Assembly (NCBI GenBank): GCA_905221605.1
Contig: CAJNDS010002202.1
Location: 455,501 to 519,500, forward strand
Length of the DNA stretch: 64,000 bases
From: Symbiodinium natans
Lineage: Eukaryota > Sar > Dinophyceae > Suessiales > Symbiodiniaceae
Reading direction: 5' to 3'
This document shows, one piece after another, positions 54,217-63,805 of the stretch. Numbering within the stretch: the stretch's first letter is position 1; every line of letters starts with the position of its first letter. The translations under genes and the position numbers were made by a program. The notes beneath the pieces are model-generated. The model saw only the letters and a list, made by a program, of their open reading frames with translations. It ran no database searches and was not told where the DNA came from.

Positions 54217-54711
54217 TGGTTTAGGGTTAAGGGTCGAGGGCGCTGCCGAACAAAGCTGCCAGCAACACATCTTGCCATGGATTCTAAATATGGGTTTAGG
54301 GTTTAGGGTTTAGGGTTTAGGGTTTAGGATTTCGGGCATAGGGTTGTGTGTGTGGGCTCCTGAAGGGACGGGGTTTAGGCTTAAACTCTGAAGCCTATAG
54401 CAAAAACCCCTAAAAACCCTCAAAAACCCTAAAAGCCCTAAAACAACCTAAAACACCCTAAAACCCCTAAAAACCCCTACAACACCCTTAATACTCAACA
54501 CACCCTTAAAAAACCCTTTAAAACCCTAAAACACCCTAAAAAAAACCCTTTAAAACCCTAAAACACCCTAAGACACCCTTAAAAACCCTTTAAAACCTCC
54601 AAAACCCCTAAAACCCCCAAAACCCCCAAAGCCCGCAAGAGGCCTCGGCCATGGCGAGCGTGGCAACGCCGCCTCAGCTCAAAGGGGTTACAAGGAGGGA
54701 CCGAAGGAAGG

Positions 54712-54850
54712 GTTTAGGGTTTAGGGTTTAGGGTTTAGGGTTTAGGGTTTAGGGTTTAGGGTTTAGGGTTTAGGGTTTAGGGTTTAGGGTTTAGGGTTTA
54801 GGGTTTAGGGTTTAGGGTTTAGGGTTTAGGGTTTAGTGCTTAGTGCTTAG
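54712..54850 (+). repeat. TTTAGGG array
   Basis: About 17 perfect units, then three CTTAGTG variants. To its left (54,400-54,620) is a long degenerate CCCTAAAA region in the opposite orientation. Confidence 0.95.
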
Positions 54851-55088
54851 TGCTTAGGGTTTAGGGTTTAGGTGTATCGGCAGAGAGCGCCATGCTGCAG
54901 TGGAAACTGCCAAATTTCAGGCGCGGAGCTTAAGGAAATGGATTGAAGATGTAGTCTGGGGGATAGGAGTCGGTTTAGGGTTTAGGGTTTAGGGTCTAGG
55001 ATTCAGGGTGCAGGGCTTACGGTGTAGGGCCAGGGTTTAGGACTTAGAGCTTAGGGCGCAAGCCTGTCGGTTCCTCGTAGCCTCATGG

Positions 55089-55160
55089 GCCGCAGAAGAA
55101 GAGGACGCCAGGCCGCCCAGAAGTCTGTGCAGTGCACAAGAACCCCCACCAAACTGGCTG
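55089..55160 (+). CDS. Exon upstream of the PARP-like exon
   Basis: Plus frame AEEEDARPPRSLCSAQEPPP then NWL, ending at CTG|GTAAGG (55161). A 61-bp intron formed from a family 5 fold-back follows, and the frame continues VAKPAKHEAGAGF in the next exon. Confidence 0.45.
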
Positions 55161-55221
55161 GTAAGGAGGTACTCTATATAATCCCTTAAAGGGTTTATAT
55201 AGGGCCATTACTAAGAACCAG
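55161..55221 (+). mobile_element. Family 5 remnant forming a 61-bp intron
   Basis: Runs from GTAAGGAGGTACTC to CATTACTAAGAACCAG, with an inner ATATAATCCCTTAAAGGGTTTATAT fold-back. The right end matches the family 5 terminal repeat (CTGGTTCTTAGTA, reversed). The frame is kept across it. Confidence 0.6.
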
Positions 55222-55600
55222 GTGGCAAAACCAGCAAAGCACGAAGCAGGTGCCGGGTTTCGGAGTATCAAGGGGATCTACTTGGCCGAAGAAGCCACAA
55301 AGATCGATCAATATCTGACCCAGGACCCTGGATGGAACAATAGACTTGACAAAGGGTTTGAAGGGACAGCCCAGACATATTCGGCAAGGGGATCTACTGG
55401 GCCGAAGACACCGCGATCTTCGATCAATATCTGACCCAGGACCCTGAATGGAGAGGCAACAACAAACCGACCTCCACAAGAAGCTCTATGAACGGGGAGG
55501 GAAAGTGCGCCGCTCACGTCAACTGTGCCTCGGGCTGCCGCATTGCTCTGGGTCTGGGAGATCCATTTCCCCCTGCCCCTGGCGTCCCCTCCCCCTTGGC
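55222..55600 (+). CDS. PARP/ADP-ribosyltransferase-like exon with internal duplication
   Basis: Acceptor AAGAACCAG at 55221. One frame gives FRSIKGIYLAEEATKIDQYL TQDPGW; 116 bp later a second frame gives FGKGIYWAEDTAIFDQYLTQ DPEW. G(K)GIY[LW]AE followed by DQY is the NAD-binding beta-strand and acceptor-loop motif of PARP catalytic domains; a further stretch CRIALGLGDPF resembles the next core strand. The two copies are in different frames and the LHKKLYERGG segment lies in a third reading, so the copy is probably frameshifted or needs further splicing. No His-Gly-Thr motif was found upstream. Confidence 0.5.
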
Positions 55601-56179
55601 CCTCCGGCCGTCCTGGCCTGGCCCCGGAGCGGTCCCACCAGGCGTACCGTGTGGCACACATATCGGACTGGTGCCGAGGCTGAGGTGGAATGTCCTGGAA
55701 TGAATGGTTTCTTCATGTTCAGTGCCCAAAAAGTCCTGACAGCGATGGAACTGCGACAGCTCCCTATAGAGGGGCCCTTAACACCGAAACCCAAACCCTA
55801 AACCCTAAACCCTAAACCCTAAACCCTAAACCCTAAACCCTAAACCCTTACCTCCTTGAAAGGGTTCTGATGTATGGGCCCTTAATTTGCATAGGGCACG
55901 TAAGGGGGTGTATAAGGGGCACCAGCCCTAGAAAGGGAACCTCAAGCTTATTCCCCTATATCACCCCTTTAATAACCCTCATATAGGGTTTAGGGTTTAG
56001 GGTTTAGGGTTTAGGGTTTAGGGTTTCGGGATAGTCCCTACATGCCAAAGTGGCCCCTAAGGAACCCCCAAAGAACCCCTCATGTCCCTAAGAAGGGTCC
56101 CTCCTTCGGTCCCTTGACTCGGCCGCTCCGCCGCTCCGCACCCAGATCTTCCCATATCACATTGGGGTGCAAGGTTTGG

Positions 56180-56300
56180 GTTTAGGGTTTAGGGTTCAGG
56201 GTTCAGGGTTCAGGGTTCAGGGTTCAGGGTTCAGGGTTCAGGGTTCAGGGTTCAGGGTTCAGGGTTCAGGGTTTAAGGTTTAGGGTTTAGGGCTTAGGGT
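56180..56300 (+). repeat. TTCAGGG variant array
   Basis: At least 12 consecutive TTCAGGG heptamers: one point variant of TTTAGGG fixed across the array. Confidence 0.9.
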
Positions 56301-56311
56301 TTGGGGTTCAG

Positions 56312-56408
56312 GGTTCAGGGTTTGCATTCCACTGTGAAGATTCAAAGGTTTGCTTTGAAGCGCTAAGCGCTTGCATCTGAAACTCCAATCTGGTTACCTT
56401 CCGTGTAG
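56312..56408 (-). CDS. Exon candidate, unknown protein
   Basis: Minus frame RPTRKVTRLEFQMQALSASK then QTFESSQWNAN; the plus frame stops. Confidence 0.4.
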
Positions 56409-56842
56409 GTCTGTGGGTTCAGGGTTCAGGGCTCAGGGTTTAAGGTTTAGGGTTTAGGGCTTAGGGTTTGGGTTTAGGGTTTAGGATCCAGGGCTTTAAG
56501 GTTTAGGGGTTTAAGGCAATATTCCCTGAATTGGTGCAGGATCCATTAGAACTAAGAAATGAGGGAATAGTCCTTTAGAACAAAGAAATGAGGGAATGGC
56601 CCCCCCCAAAAAAAGTCTAGGAGGATCTGGGAATAACCCCTCTATGGACCTATGGACCCTCGAAGGTCGTACCCAGGAGACTCGTCTACATCTTCACAGG
56701 GAACTGTCTGCAGAGGCCATGGCCATGGTAGCTGGAGGGTTTAAGGTTTAGGGTTTAGGGTGTAAGGTTTAGGTCCTGCTCTGTTCGGCGACCGTTGTCC
56801 CCCTGGATGGGGTCCAGGGTTTAGGTTTAGGGTTTAGGGTTA

Positions 56843-56962
56843 CCTGTGCTGGGGGGATTTCGGGCTTCGTGAGTCGGGCGGCTTCGTGAGTCGGGCCGGT
56901 TACCCTTGACGGTGAAAGAAAACCGAACTCAGCCGCGCCGGAGTGGGGGGTGGGGAGATCCT
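56843..56962 (-). CDS. Exon candidate with an internal 17-bp duplication
   Basis: Minus frame HSGAAEFGFLSPSRVTGPTH then EAARLTKPEIPPAQ. CTTCGTGAGTCGGGC is tandemly repeated near 56,865-56,900. Confidence 0.35.
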
Positions 56963-57091
56963 GTTTTAGGGGAGGGTAAGCGTGGGGTGTGGGATGGATT
57001 GGTGGGTTTAGGGTTTTTTAGGGTTTAGGGTTTAGGGTTCAGGGCTTAGGGTTCAGGGGAGGGGTCATCTTAAACCTCCATCCATGGACAC

Positions 57092-57220
57092 TCAACCGGC
57101 TGTCCCATGTTTTTTGCCTGTTTCCGCGGAGGAATAGGCAGCTGTCTCCGAGCAAGATGTTCCGAGGCAGCGGCAGCACTGTCCAATTTCTAGGACTCGC
57201 CTGTCCGGCAGTGCAAGGAC
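57092..57220 (-). CDS. Terminal exon candidate, Cys-rich
   Basis: Minus frame LALPDRRVLEIGQCCRCLGT then SCSETAAYSSAETGKKHGTA G and TGA at 57094-57092. Next to a family 4 element. The plus frame is also open. Confidence 0.4.
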   Translation of the reverse strand, partial: VLALPDRRVLEIGQCCRCLGTSCSETAAYSSAETGKKHGTAG

Positions 57221-57221
57221 C

Positions 57222-57363
57222 TAAGGGTAGTTACATGGTCCCATAGTATGGGCCCTTAAAAAAGGGTACCCCTTATATACCCTATACAAAGTATACGGGC
57301 GCATTCATCAGAGGCCTTTAAGCGAGGTAAGAGACCATATGAAGGACCCACGTAACTACCCCA
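57222..57363. mobile_element. Family 4 inverted-repeat element
   Basis: Ends TAAGGGTAGTTACATGGTCC and GGACCCACGTAACTACCCC; interior GGGCCCTTAAAAAAGGGTACC and GCCTTTAAGCGAGGTAAGAG. Partial relatives occur near 16,505-16,605, 19,940-20,110, 30,600-30,670, 31,270-31,460, 38,830-38,935, 45,430-45,490 and 55,855-55,920, making this the commonest decayed element in the window. Confidence 0.7.
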
Positions 57364-57619
57364 TAAGAAAAGAATTCCCTATGGTAGGTGCCACAAAGGA
57401 TAATGAACCCTCCATCCTACCCGCACAGTAGGATCCTTGGTAAGAACTACGGGAATGTACCGCAAGAGATGTGGTCGACGCTCCAGGAGGGTCGAGGGCA
57501 TCGCTAGAACTCAAACATCCTAGGCCGGATCCTAGGACATGCCAGAAGGGAAGATGAGCACATGACCAACCATGAGCAGTTTGCCTAAACCCTGAACCAA
57601 AAAGCTTCGAGGGTGTCAT
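57356..57619 (-). CDS. ORF with ATG, unknown
   Basis: 87-codon minus ORF from ATG 57619; includes GWSCAHLPFWHVLGSGLGCL. Its 3' end overlaps the edge of a family 4 element, so only part can be coding. Confidence 0.25.
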   Translation of the reverse strand: MTPSKLFGSGFRQTAHGWSCAHLPFWHVLGSGLGCLSSSDALDPPGASTTSLAVHSRSSYQGSYCAGRMEGSLSFVAPTIGNSFLMG

Positions 57620-57754
57620 CTAAAGATGTAGGTCTCGGGCTATGGTTTTTAATTTGTTGGGCGCTCTAAACCCTAAACCTCAAGTGTTGCAAGCGTGGGT
57701 GTGCCATGGGATGCGGGCCCTATTGTTGGGTTCTCAAGAACAAACCTTAAACCC

Positions 57755-57850
57755 TGAACCCGTTTCGTACGTTTGCAGCGCTCTTCGAAGCCCTAAATTT
57801 AGCAAGCTCCGTAGAGTAGACCGCGATGCCACAGTCGCATCTGGCGTTTT
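57755..57850 (-). CDS. Exon candidate, unknown protein
   Basis: Minus frame TPDATVASRSTLRSLLNLGL then RRALQTYETGS. Confidence 0.35.
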
Positions 57851-58437
57851 AGGGTTTGGGCTTTGGGGCGTATCAGGGTTTAGGGTTTAGGGCTAGGGTT
57901 TAGGGTTTAGGGCGGATTTAGGGTTTAGGGTTTAGGGTTCGAGGGTTTGAGGTTCGGGGTCCGATTCGAGACTTCCCAGCAAGGAGTGTTGGAGGCTTCA
58001 GTCAAGGGGCTAAAGGACTTCTGGGGCTCTTGAAGGGCTACTGTGGGGCAACTTAGGTATATAGGGACTACATAAGGTACATATAGGGCATATATATAAG
58101 GAAATAAGATGAAGCGTCCCTTCTAGGGGTCCCTCCTTCTGCCCCTGAATTCAGGGTGCCTTCCCATGGGAGATTCCATCAGCCTAAAGCCTTGCAGACG
58201 TACCCCTTTGCAAAGTGCTCTCAAAGGGGAACCCTAAAACCCTAAAACCCTGAAACCCTGAAACCCTAAAAACCCTAAAACCCTAGCCCTAAACCCTAGC
58301 CCTAAACCCTAAACCCCTACAACACTAAAACCATAAACCCGGAACCCTCAAACCCTAAAACCCTCGAGTCACCGCGGGCCTAGCGCCGGAGAGGGCGCAA
58401 AGAGTTTGCAGCAGTCCTCTGCGCCCAGGTTGGCATT

Positions 58438-58668
58438 AGGGTTTAGGGCTTAGGGTTTAGGGTAGGGCTTAGGGCTTAGGGTTTAGGGTTTAGGGTTTAG
58501 GGCTTAGGGCTTAGGGCTTAGGGTTTAGTGCTTAGGGCTTAGGGTTTAGGGCTTAGGGCTTAGGGCTTAGGGTTTAGGGCTTAGGGCTTAGGGTTTAGGG
58601 CTTAGGGCTTAGGGTTTAGGGTTTAGGGCTTAGGGCTTAGGGCTTAGGGTTTAGGGTTTAGGGCTAGG
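58438..58668 (+). repeat. CTTAGGG/TTTAGGG higher-order array
   Basis: CTTAGGG and TTTAGGG alternate in runs of two to three. Similar CTTAGGG-rich arrays are at 44,736-44,870 and (as CCCTAAG) at 4,205-4,290. Confidence 0.9.
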
Positions 58669-58677
58669 GTTGCAACC

Positions 58678-58836
58678 TGGCCGCGCCTTATCATTCCAAA
58701 CCATCCTTTCGAGCGCCACCAAAAAAAGGACTCGGCAAAACAGTTTAGTTTCTGGAAGGTTGAAGAAAAGGACCCCTAAACTCTGACAGCTCCGACAGAT
58801 TGACACCGAGGCCAACCCCCGCCCACTCAAGAACAC
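58678..58836 (-). CDS. Exon candidate with hydrophobic segments
   Basis: Minus ORF from ATG 58836: MFLSGRGLASVSICRSCQSL then GVLFFNLPETKLFCRVLFLV. Two hydrophobic stretches suggest a membrane protein. Confidence 0.35.
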
Positions 58837-59125
58837 CCTAAACCCTAAACCGTAAACCCTAAACCCTAAACCCTATACCCCACATAAAGGAAGACTTGAG
58901 GGAGTTCCCGGGTGGGGTGCCTATGGCTTCTACTACGGGGTATGGAAGGGCAGCAATAAGGGTTACATAAGGGTTAGGGTTTAGGGTTTAGTGTTTAGGG
59001 TTTAGGGGTTACCATCATTGGGGAAAGCTGCCACCGGAAATGGGCAGAGAAAAAAAGCCTCCAATGGTGCTAAATCGCGGTCCATGTCAGCCTCCCTGTT
59101 ACTTGCTAACAAGGCCCCTTTACGT

Positions 59126-59186
59126 CAGTGCATGACTATATATATATATATATACATCTCTCTCTCTATCTATCTATCTATCTATA
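59126..59186 (+). repeat. TATA and CTAT microsatellite
   Basis: ATATATATATATA followed by CTCTCT and CTATCTATCTAT units. Confidence 0.9.
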
Positions 59187-59861
59187 CATATGTGTTTATC
59201 TATATTTCGCATATTTGTGTACTCTTTAGCAATACCCGAAGCCGTGCACTTCATGTACTTAACTGGGGTTGCAGGTTAAGGAACTGCGGTGACAGCTCTT
59301 ACTGCAATGTGAGAAGCAAGGTTGGTGTATTTAGGGCTTTTTGGGTTTGGGGTGTAGGGTTTTGGCGCCTTCAGGGGGTTTATGGTTGTTTGGGTTTGGG
59401 TTTGGGTTTAGGGCCTTCAGGGCTTAGGGTTTTTTGAGCCTTTGAGACCTTTTAAGGCTTTGGCAGTCTTTAGGGGGTTTGCAGGTTCTTCTTTTTTTTT
59501 TGGGGGGGGGGTTAGGACCTTAAGGACCTCTAGGGCCTCTAGGGTTTTCAGGGTTTAGGGTTTTCTGAGCATAAGGCCTGCCGGTGTTGCAGGGATTGGA
59601 AGTTGTCAGGATTGAACTGCAGGATGTTTAGGGTTGAGGGCCTTCAGGGCTTTTAGAGTTTAGAGCTTTTCAGGCTATAGTGTCTTTAGGATTTCTAGGG
59701 TGAAGGGTTTTCAGGGCTTAGGGCCTGTTTAGGGTTTTTTGGGTTAAGGTTTCCGGGTTTAGGGTTTTCAGGTTTTGGGCCGGTTTTGGGCCTTTGGGGT
59801 TTAGCGGCTTCGGGTTTCGGTTTGAGGGCCTTTAGGGTTTTCAGGCTTGTCAGAGCCTTTG

Positions 59862-60024
59862 CCGATCCTTCTTATCATCGTTGAACATGTCGTTGGAGCG
59901 CGGCATCGGAAATCGTTTTTCCGGATCTGGTAGTCGCAGGAAGCATTCAATGATCTTGTCTGGTTCTGCTAAGACCAGGATCAGCCACGCCGCCAAAACG
60001 TCGCTGTAGCCCAATGCTGGTAGT
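59862..60024 (-). CDS. Strong exon candidate, unknown membrane-associated protein
   Basis: About 163 bp open on minus: ALGYSDVLAAWLILVLAEPD then KIIECFLRLPDPEKRFPMPR and SNDMFNDDKKDRQR. A hydrophobic helix is followed by a charged tail. The other minus frames stop. One of the longest convincing exons; no family recognised. Confidence 0.55.
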
Positions 60025-61051
60025 GCGTGCCTTCAGCGCTGAGCTAAACCCTAAACCCCAAACCCTAAGCACTAAACCCTAAACCCGAAACCCCAAGCCC
60101 TAAACCCTAAACCCTAAACCCTAAACCCCCTGAAGGCCCTCCCTTCCCCAACTGAGGCCAGGCGACCGCAGCGCTCGGGTCCGGCCGACCAGCCGCCCCC
60201 CATCCAAAACCTGGGTCGGGACCCACATGTTGGGGCGCTTAAGAATTCGAATAGGGTTTAGGGCTTAGGGTTTAGGGTTTAGGGTTTAGGCTTTGGGGTT
60301 TGGGGTTTGGGGTTTGGGGTTTGGGGTTTAGGAATACTAATGCTGTTTGTAAGCCTACTTGCAATGCACCCCTGCAGCTCCCAGCCCCCCCCAAATAAGA
60401 GGCATTGGGCTACACACTGGACCCTAAACCCCCTAAACCCTAAGCCCTAATCCCTTTCCCCCCAAATTTAGAGATATTTGGCCCTCCAGATCCGACTGAC
60501 AGATGTCAGTAAGCTTCTGCAGTCCAAGTCGGGTTCAGGGTTCCGCGTTGCTTCAACCCGTAACATTCCAATCCGTCATCACTTGATCCGCAAGCCCTCT
60601 GACGGATGACTGAAGATTTAGGGATTCGGGTTTAGGGTTTAGGGTTTAGGGTTTAGGATCTGCAAACTTGTGGGTTGATTATAACCCTAAACAGTGTTCA
60701 GGGTTTTAGCTTAAACGGGAAAACTCCACCCTGATTCAGAAAGTTTGAAGCCCAGAACCCTCAATCTTAAGCCCTACACCACCACTCAGGCCACTGACTT
60801 TGCGGTCTTGTGGGCTTGGCACCCTCAGGTTCAAAAATGGCCCGGATAGGGGTTTAGGGTTCAGTATTTAGGGTTGAAGGTTTAGGGTTTAGGGTGAGGG
60901 ATCCTGCAAAACAAACACGCTGTAAGTGAGAGTCTTGATAGAGCCTCAGGGTTTCGGTCTAAGGGTTTAGGGTTTAGGGTTTAGGGTTTGGGGTTTAGGG
61001 TTTAGGGGTTTAGGGTTTAGGGTTTAGGGTTTAGGGTTTAGGGTTTAGGGC

Positions 61052-61136
61052 CCCGAGTCCACGACTTGGTCTTGCCCTCTTTGTAGAGCTGATACCTCGG
61101 CAAGGAACAAACCAGGGGTGCGGCACCAAACCAGAT
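61052..61136 (-). CDS. Exon candidate, unknown protein
   Basis: Minus frame DLVWCRTPGLFLAEVSALQR then GQDQVVDSG; the plus frame stops. Confidence 0.45.
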
Positions 61137-61235
61137 CTTGGGGTTTAGGGTTTAGGGTTTAGGGTTCAGGGTTTAGGGCTTAGAAGCTGAGGTTAGGGTT
61201 TAGGGTTTAGGCCTTCGGGCTTTTAAGGACGAGGG

Positions 61236-61288
61236 CTTACCTCACATGCGCGGAAATGGCTGGCGACTCTCGGGTTCGGCGCAGGGGG
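61236..61288 (-). CDS. Exon with GTAAGC donor
   Basis: Minus frame PAPNPRVASHFRACE ending at GAG|GTAAGC, a near-consensus donor. Confidence 0.4.
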
Positions 61289-61305
61289 TTTTAGGGTTTA
61301 GGGTT

Positions 61306-61414
61306 CCCAAAGGGTCCTAAGTACCTGTATGGGGGACACTTGTCCAAACCATAATAGTAATTCCTATTATGGAAATCCTACTTTCTACTATGTAGGTACT
61401 TAGGACCCTTTGGG
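61306..61414. mobile_element. Family 8 element with perfect 21-bp inverted ends
   Basis: CCCAAAGGGTCCTAAGTACC plus T at 61306-61326 is exactly complementary to 61394-61414; the centre contains ATAATAGTAATTCCTATTAT, itself palindromic. A 38-bp remnant holding only the two ends is at 51284-51321. Confidence 0.85.
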
Positions 61415-62226
61415 GTCTGGGGCTAAGGGTTTAGGGTTTGGGGGTTAATTCGGATGCAACGAGTATATATCTCAAAACCTTAAACTCCTGAGCACCAAAC
61501 CCAATCTCCCTACAAGGGTGTACGGCCTATAGGGTTTCGGGTTTAGGGTTTAGGTTTTAGGGTTTAGGTTTTAGGGTTTAGGGTAAGGCCCCCAAAAACC
61601 CACAACCATCCAAAAGGAACTTTGAAGGAACAGCAATCATGATGATGATCAAGCCCCACCCTCAGCAAGCTCCCGCCCGGCCTTCCCAAAGAAAAAAAAT
61701 GAAACCCTCAGACGCATGGTCCCATAAACACCTGAAACAAAACGATCCCAAACCCTCAGCCCCCAAACACCAAAACCCAAAACCCACGCCTCAAACCCCA
61801 GAACCTGAACCCCAAACCCTAGACCCCGCGCCCTAAACCCCAAAATTCAAGCCCCAGACCTTGACGCCCGAAATTCAAACCCTAACGCCAATTCCCGAAA
61901 ACTCAAGCCCCAAACTCTAATTCCCAATTTTTAGTTCTTCCCAACATTCATACCCCAAACACGTTTATTTCCCCCACGTTTAGACGCAGCACCCTATTTC
62001 CCAAGCCCCAAACCCCTTTTCCCAAAACACCAAACCCCAAACCCTACCCCCAAGACCCGGACCCTAAGCCCTCAACCCCAAGCCCCAAACCCTGAACCCC
62101 AAAACCCCAAAACCCCAAACCCAACCCCTGAACCCGAAAACCCAAACCCTAAATCCCAAATCCCTAAACCCTAGATGCCTAAACCCTAGATCCCGAAACC
62201 CGAAACGCACGTGAGCCCTGAACAGG

Positions 62227-62317
62227 CTGGTTCTGAGTAGGGATTTGAGGGAACGAGGGCCCTCTGTAATACCTCAAAAGGCTGTATGTAGGGCCCTCAT
62301 TCCCTACTAGGAACCAG
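62227..62317. mobile_element. Family 5 fold-back element
   Basis: Inverted ends CTGGTTCTGAGTAGGGA and TCCCTACTAGGAACCAG, with inner palindrome AGGGCCC. Neighbouring islands look like exons, so it may be an intron core. Confidence 0.7.
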
Positions 62318-62469
62318 GGGGAAGCCCTAAAGTCCACGCTGAGGGCTCTGCCAGTCTGTGGTTTGCACCGCCTTCGAACTTCGGTCTATGGACTTTTGGT
62401 TTATAGGGTTTAGGGTTTAGGGTTTAGGGTTTAGGGTTTAGGGTTTAGGGTTTAGGGTTTAGGGCTTCG

Positions 62470-62588
62470 GGTGAAGACCCTTGATTCTCTTAATGTTATG
62501 GCATTCTTTGGGTGGGTGGGTATTCTCCCGCTTCACAACCACGTGACATTGGTTGACTTGTGAAAGCCAGTACGTGACATGCTGAACC
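62470..62588 (-). CDS. Exon candidate, strand uncertain
   Basis: Minus frame HVTYWLSQVNQCHVVVKREN then THPPKECHNIKRIKGLHPK, about 120 bp. The plus frame VKTLDSLNVMAFFGWVGILP is open to a stop at 62,557. Confidence 0.4.
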
Positions 62589-62737
62589 CTACACCCTAAA
62601 CCCTGAGCTATATAAATATATACTTATATAAATATATCATTTGGAGAACCCTAAACCCTAAACCCTAAACCCTAAATCCTAAACCCTAAACCCTAACCCC
62701 TAAACCCCTGAACCCTAAACCCTAAACCCTCAAACTC

Positions 62738-62822
62738 AAGGATGCTCCGGACTGAATCAAAAAACAAACAATCGGCTCTGGGACTCAGGGCTTCGGGTTT
62801 ACCTGAAGAACCCCAAAACCTA
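62738..62822 (-). CDS. Exon candidate, unknown protein
   Basis: Minus frame QPSRFWGSSGKPEALSPRAD then CLFFDSVRSILE. Confidence 0.4.
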
Positions 62823-63711
62823 CTTGGCTGAGGGTTTAGGGTTTAGGGTTTAGGGTTTAGGGTTTAGGGTTTAGGGTTTAGGGTTTAGGATTTAGGGTTT
62901 AGGTTGAGAGCTGAGGATTTAGGGGTTGAGGGTTGAAGGTCGACGGATCAATCAGGGTTTAGGGGTACAGCGTTTGGGGTTTAGTGGCCCTAAACCCTAA
63001 ACCCGAACCTCAAACCTGCAACCCAACATCCCACCTCACGCATCTCCCCCACAATGTCGCTGGGGGGCGCTTGAGGAGGTGACCTGGCACAAGGGCTCAG
63101 GGTTTAGGGTTTAGGGCCTATTGGGCTCAGTGTTTAAGGGAGGGTTTGAGGATTTAAAGGGACTTTAATGGAAACCTCAAACAGGCAACCCCAAAAATCT
63201 AGTAGGAAAAGAGTAAGAATGTACCTACCAGGGTTCTTCTACGCCCTTGATACTCCTACTATATTCTTGGGGTTGCTTGTTTAGGGGTCCCATTAGGATC
63301 CTGTTCGGTTTAGGGCTGAGGTTTCTCAACGGAACCCCTGGACACTGTACCCTAAATCCTGAAATGGTGCTGATGACCCGCTTTTGTCTGACGTACGCTA
63401 CAAAAAAATAGGGGTTTAGGGATTAGGGGAAAGGGCCTATGCCCCAATCTTAACCACCTCCACCCATGAAAGCAAGGCCGAAGCAACCCCTGAAAACAGG
63501 CCCTATTTTGGGGCTTCTTTCTTTTGGGGGGCAGGCCCCGATCTTCCAATGTCCCTTGTTTAAGGACAAATCCCCACGCAAATCACAAGGATTGTTAAGA
63601 GAATAGACTTCTTAATGAACGGAGTTGTTTATGCCTAAGCCCTAATACGTTAAACCCTAAACCCTACGGTCCGGGTGGTTAAGGTGGGGACGTTCCTTTT
63701 CACCCTAGAAT

Positions 63712-63805
63712 TCACACAATCCAAAGATGAAGCCCTAGTTTCGCAGCTCTGATGCTTTGTACTACAAAGTTTGTAGCCTTGCGCGAACAGCGCGGTAGCT
63801 CGTTT
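63712..63805 (-). CDS. Terminal exon candidate
   Basis: Minus frame NELPRCSRKATNFVVQSIRA then AKLGLHLWIV and TGA at 63714-63712. A second minus stretch, LRCSEGCGPLDRYDALDQRG, lies just upstream at about 63,830-63,890. Confidence 0.45.
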
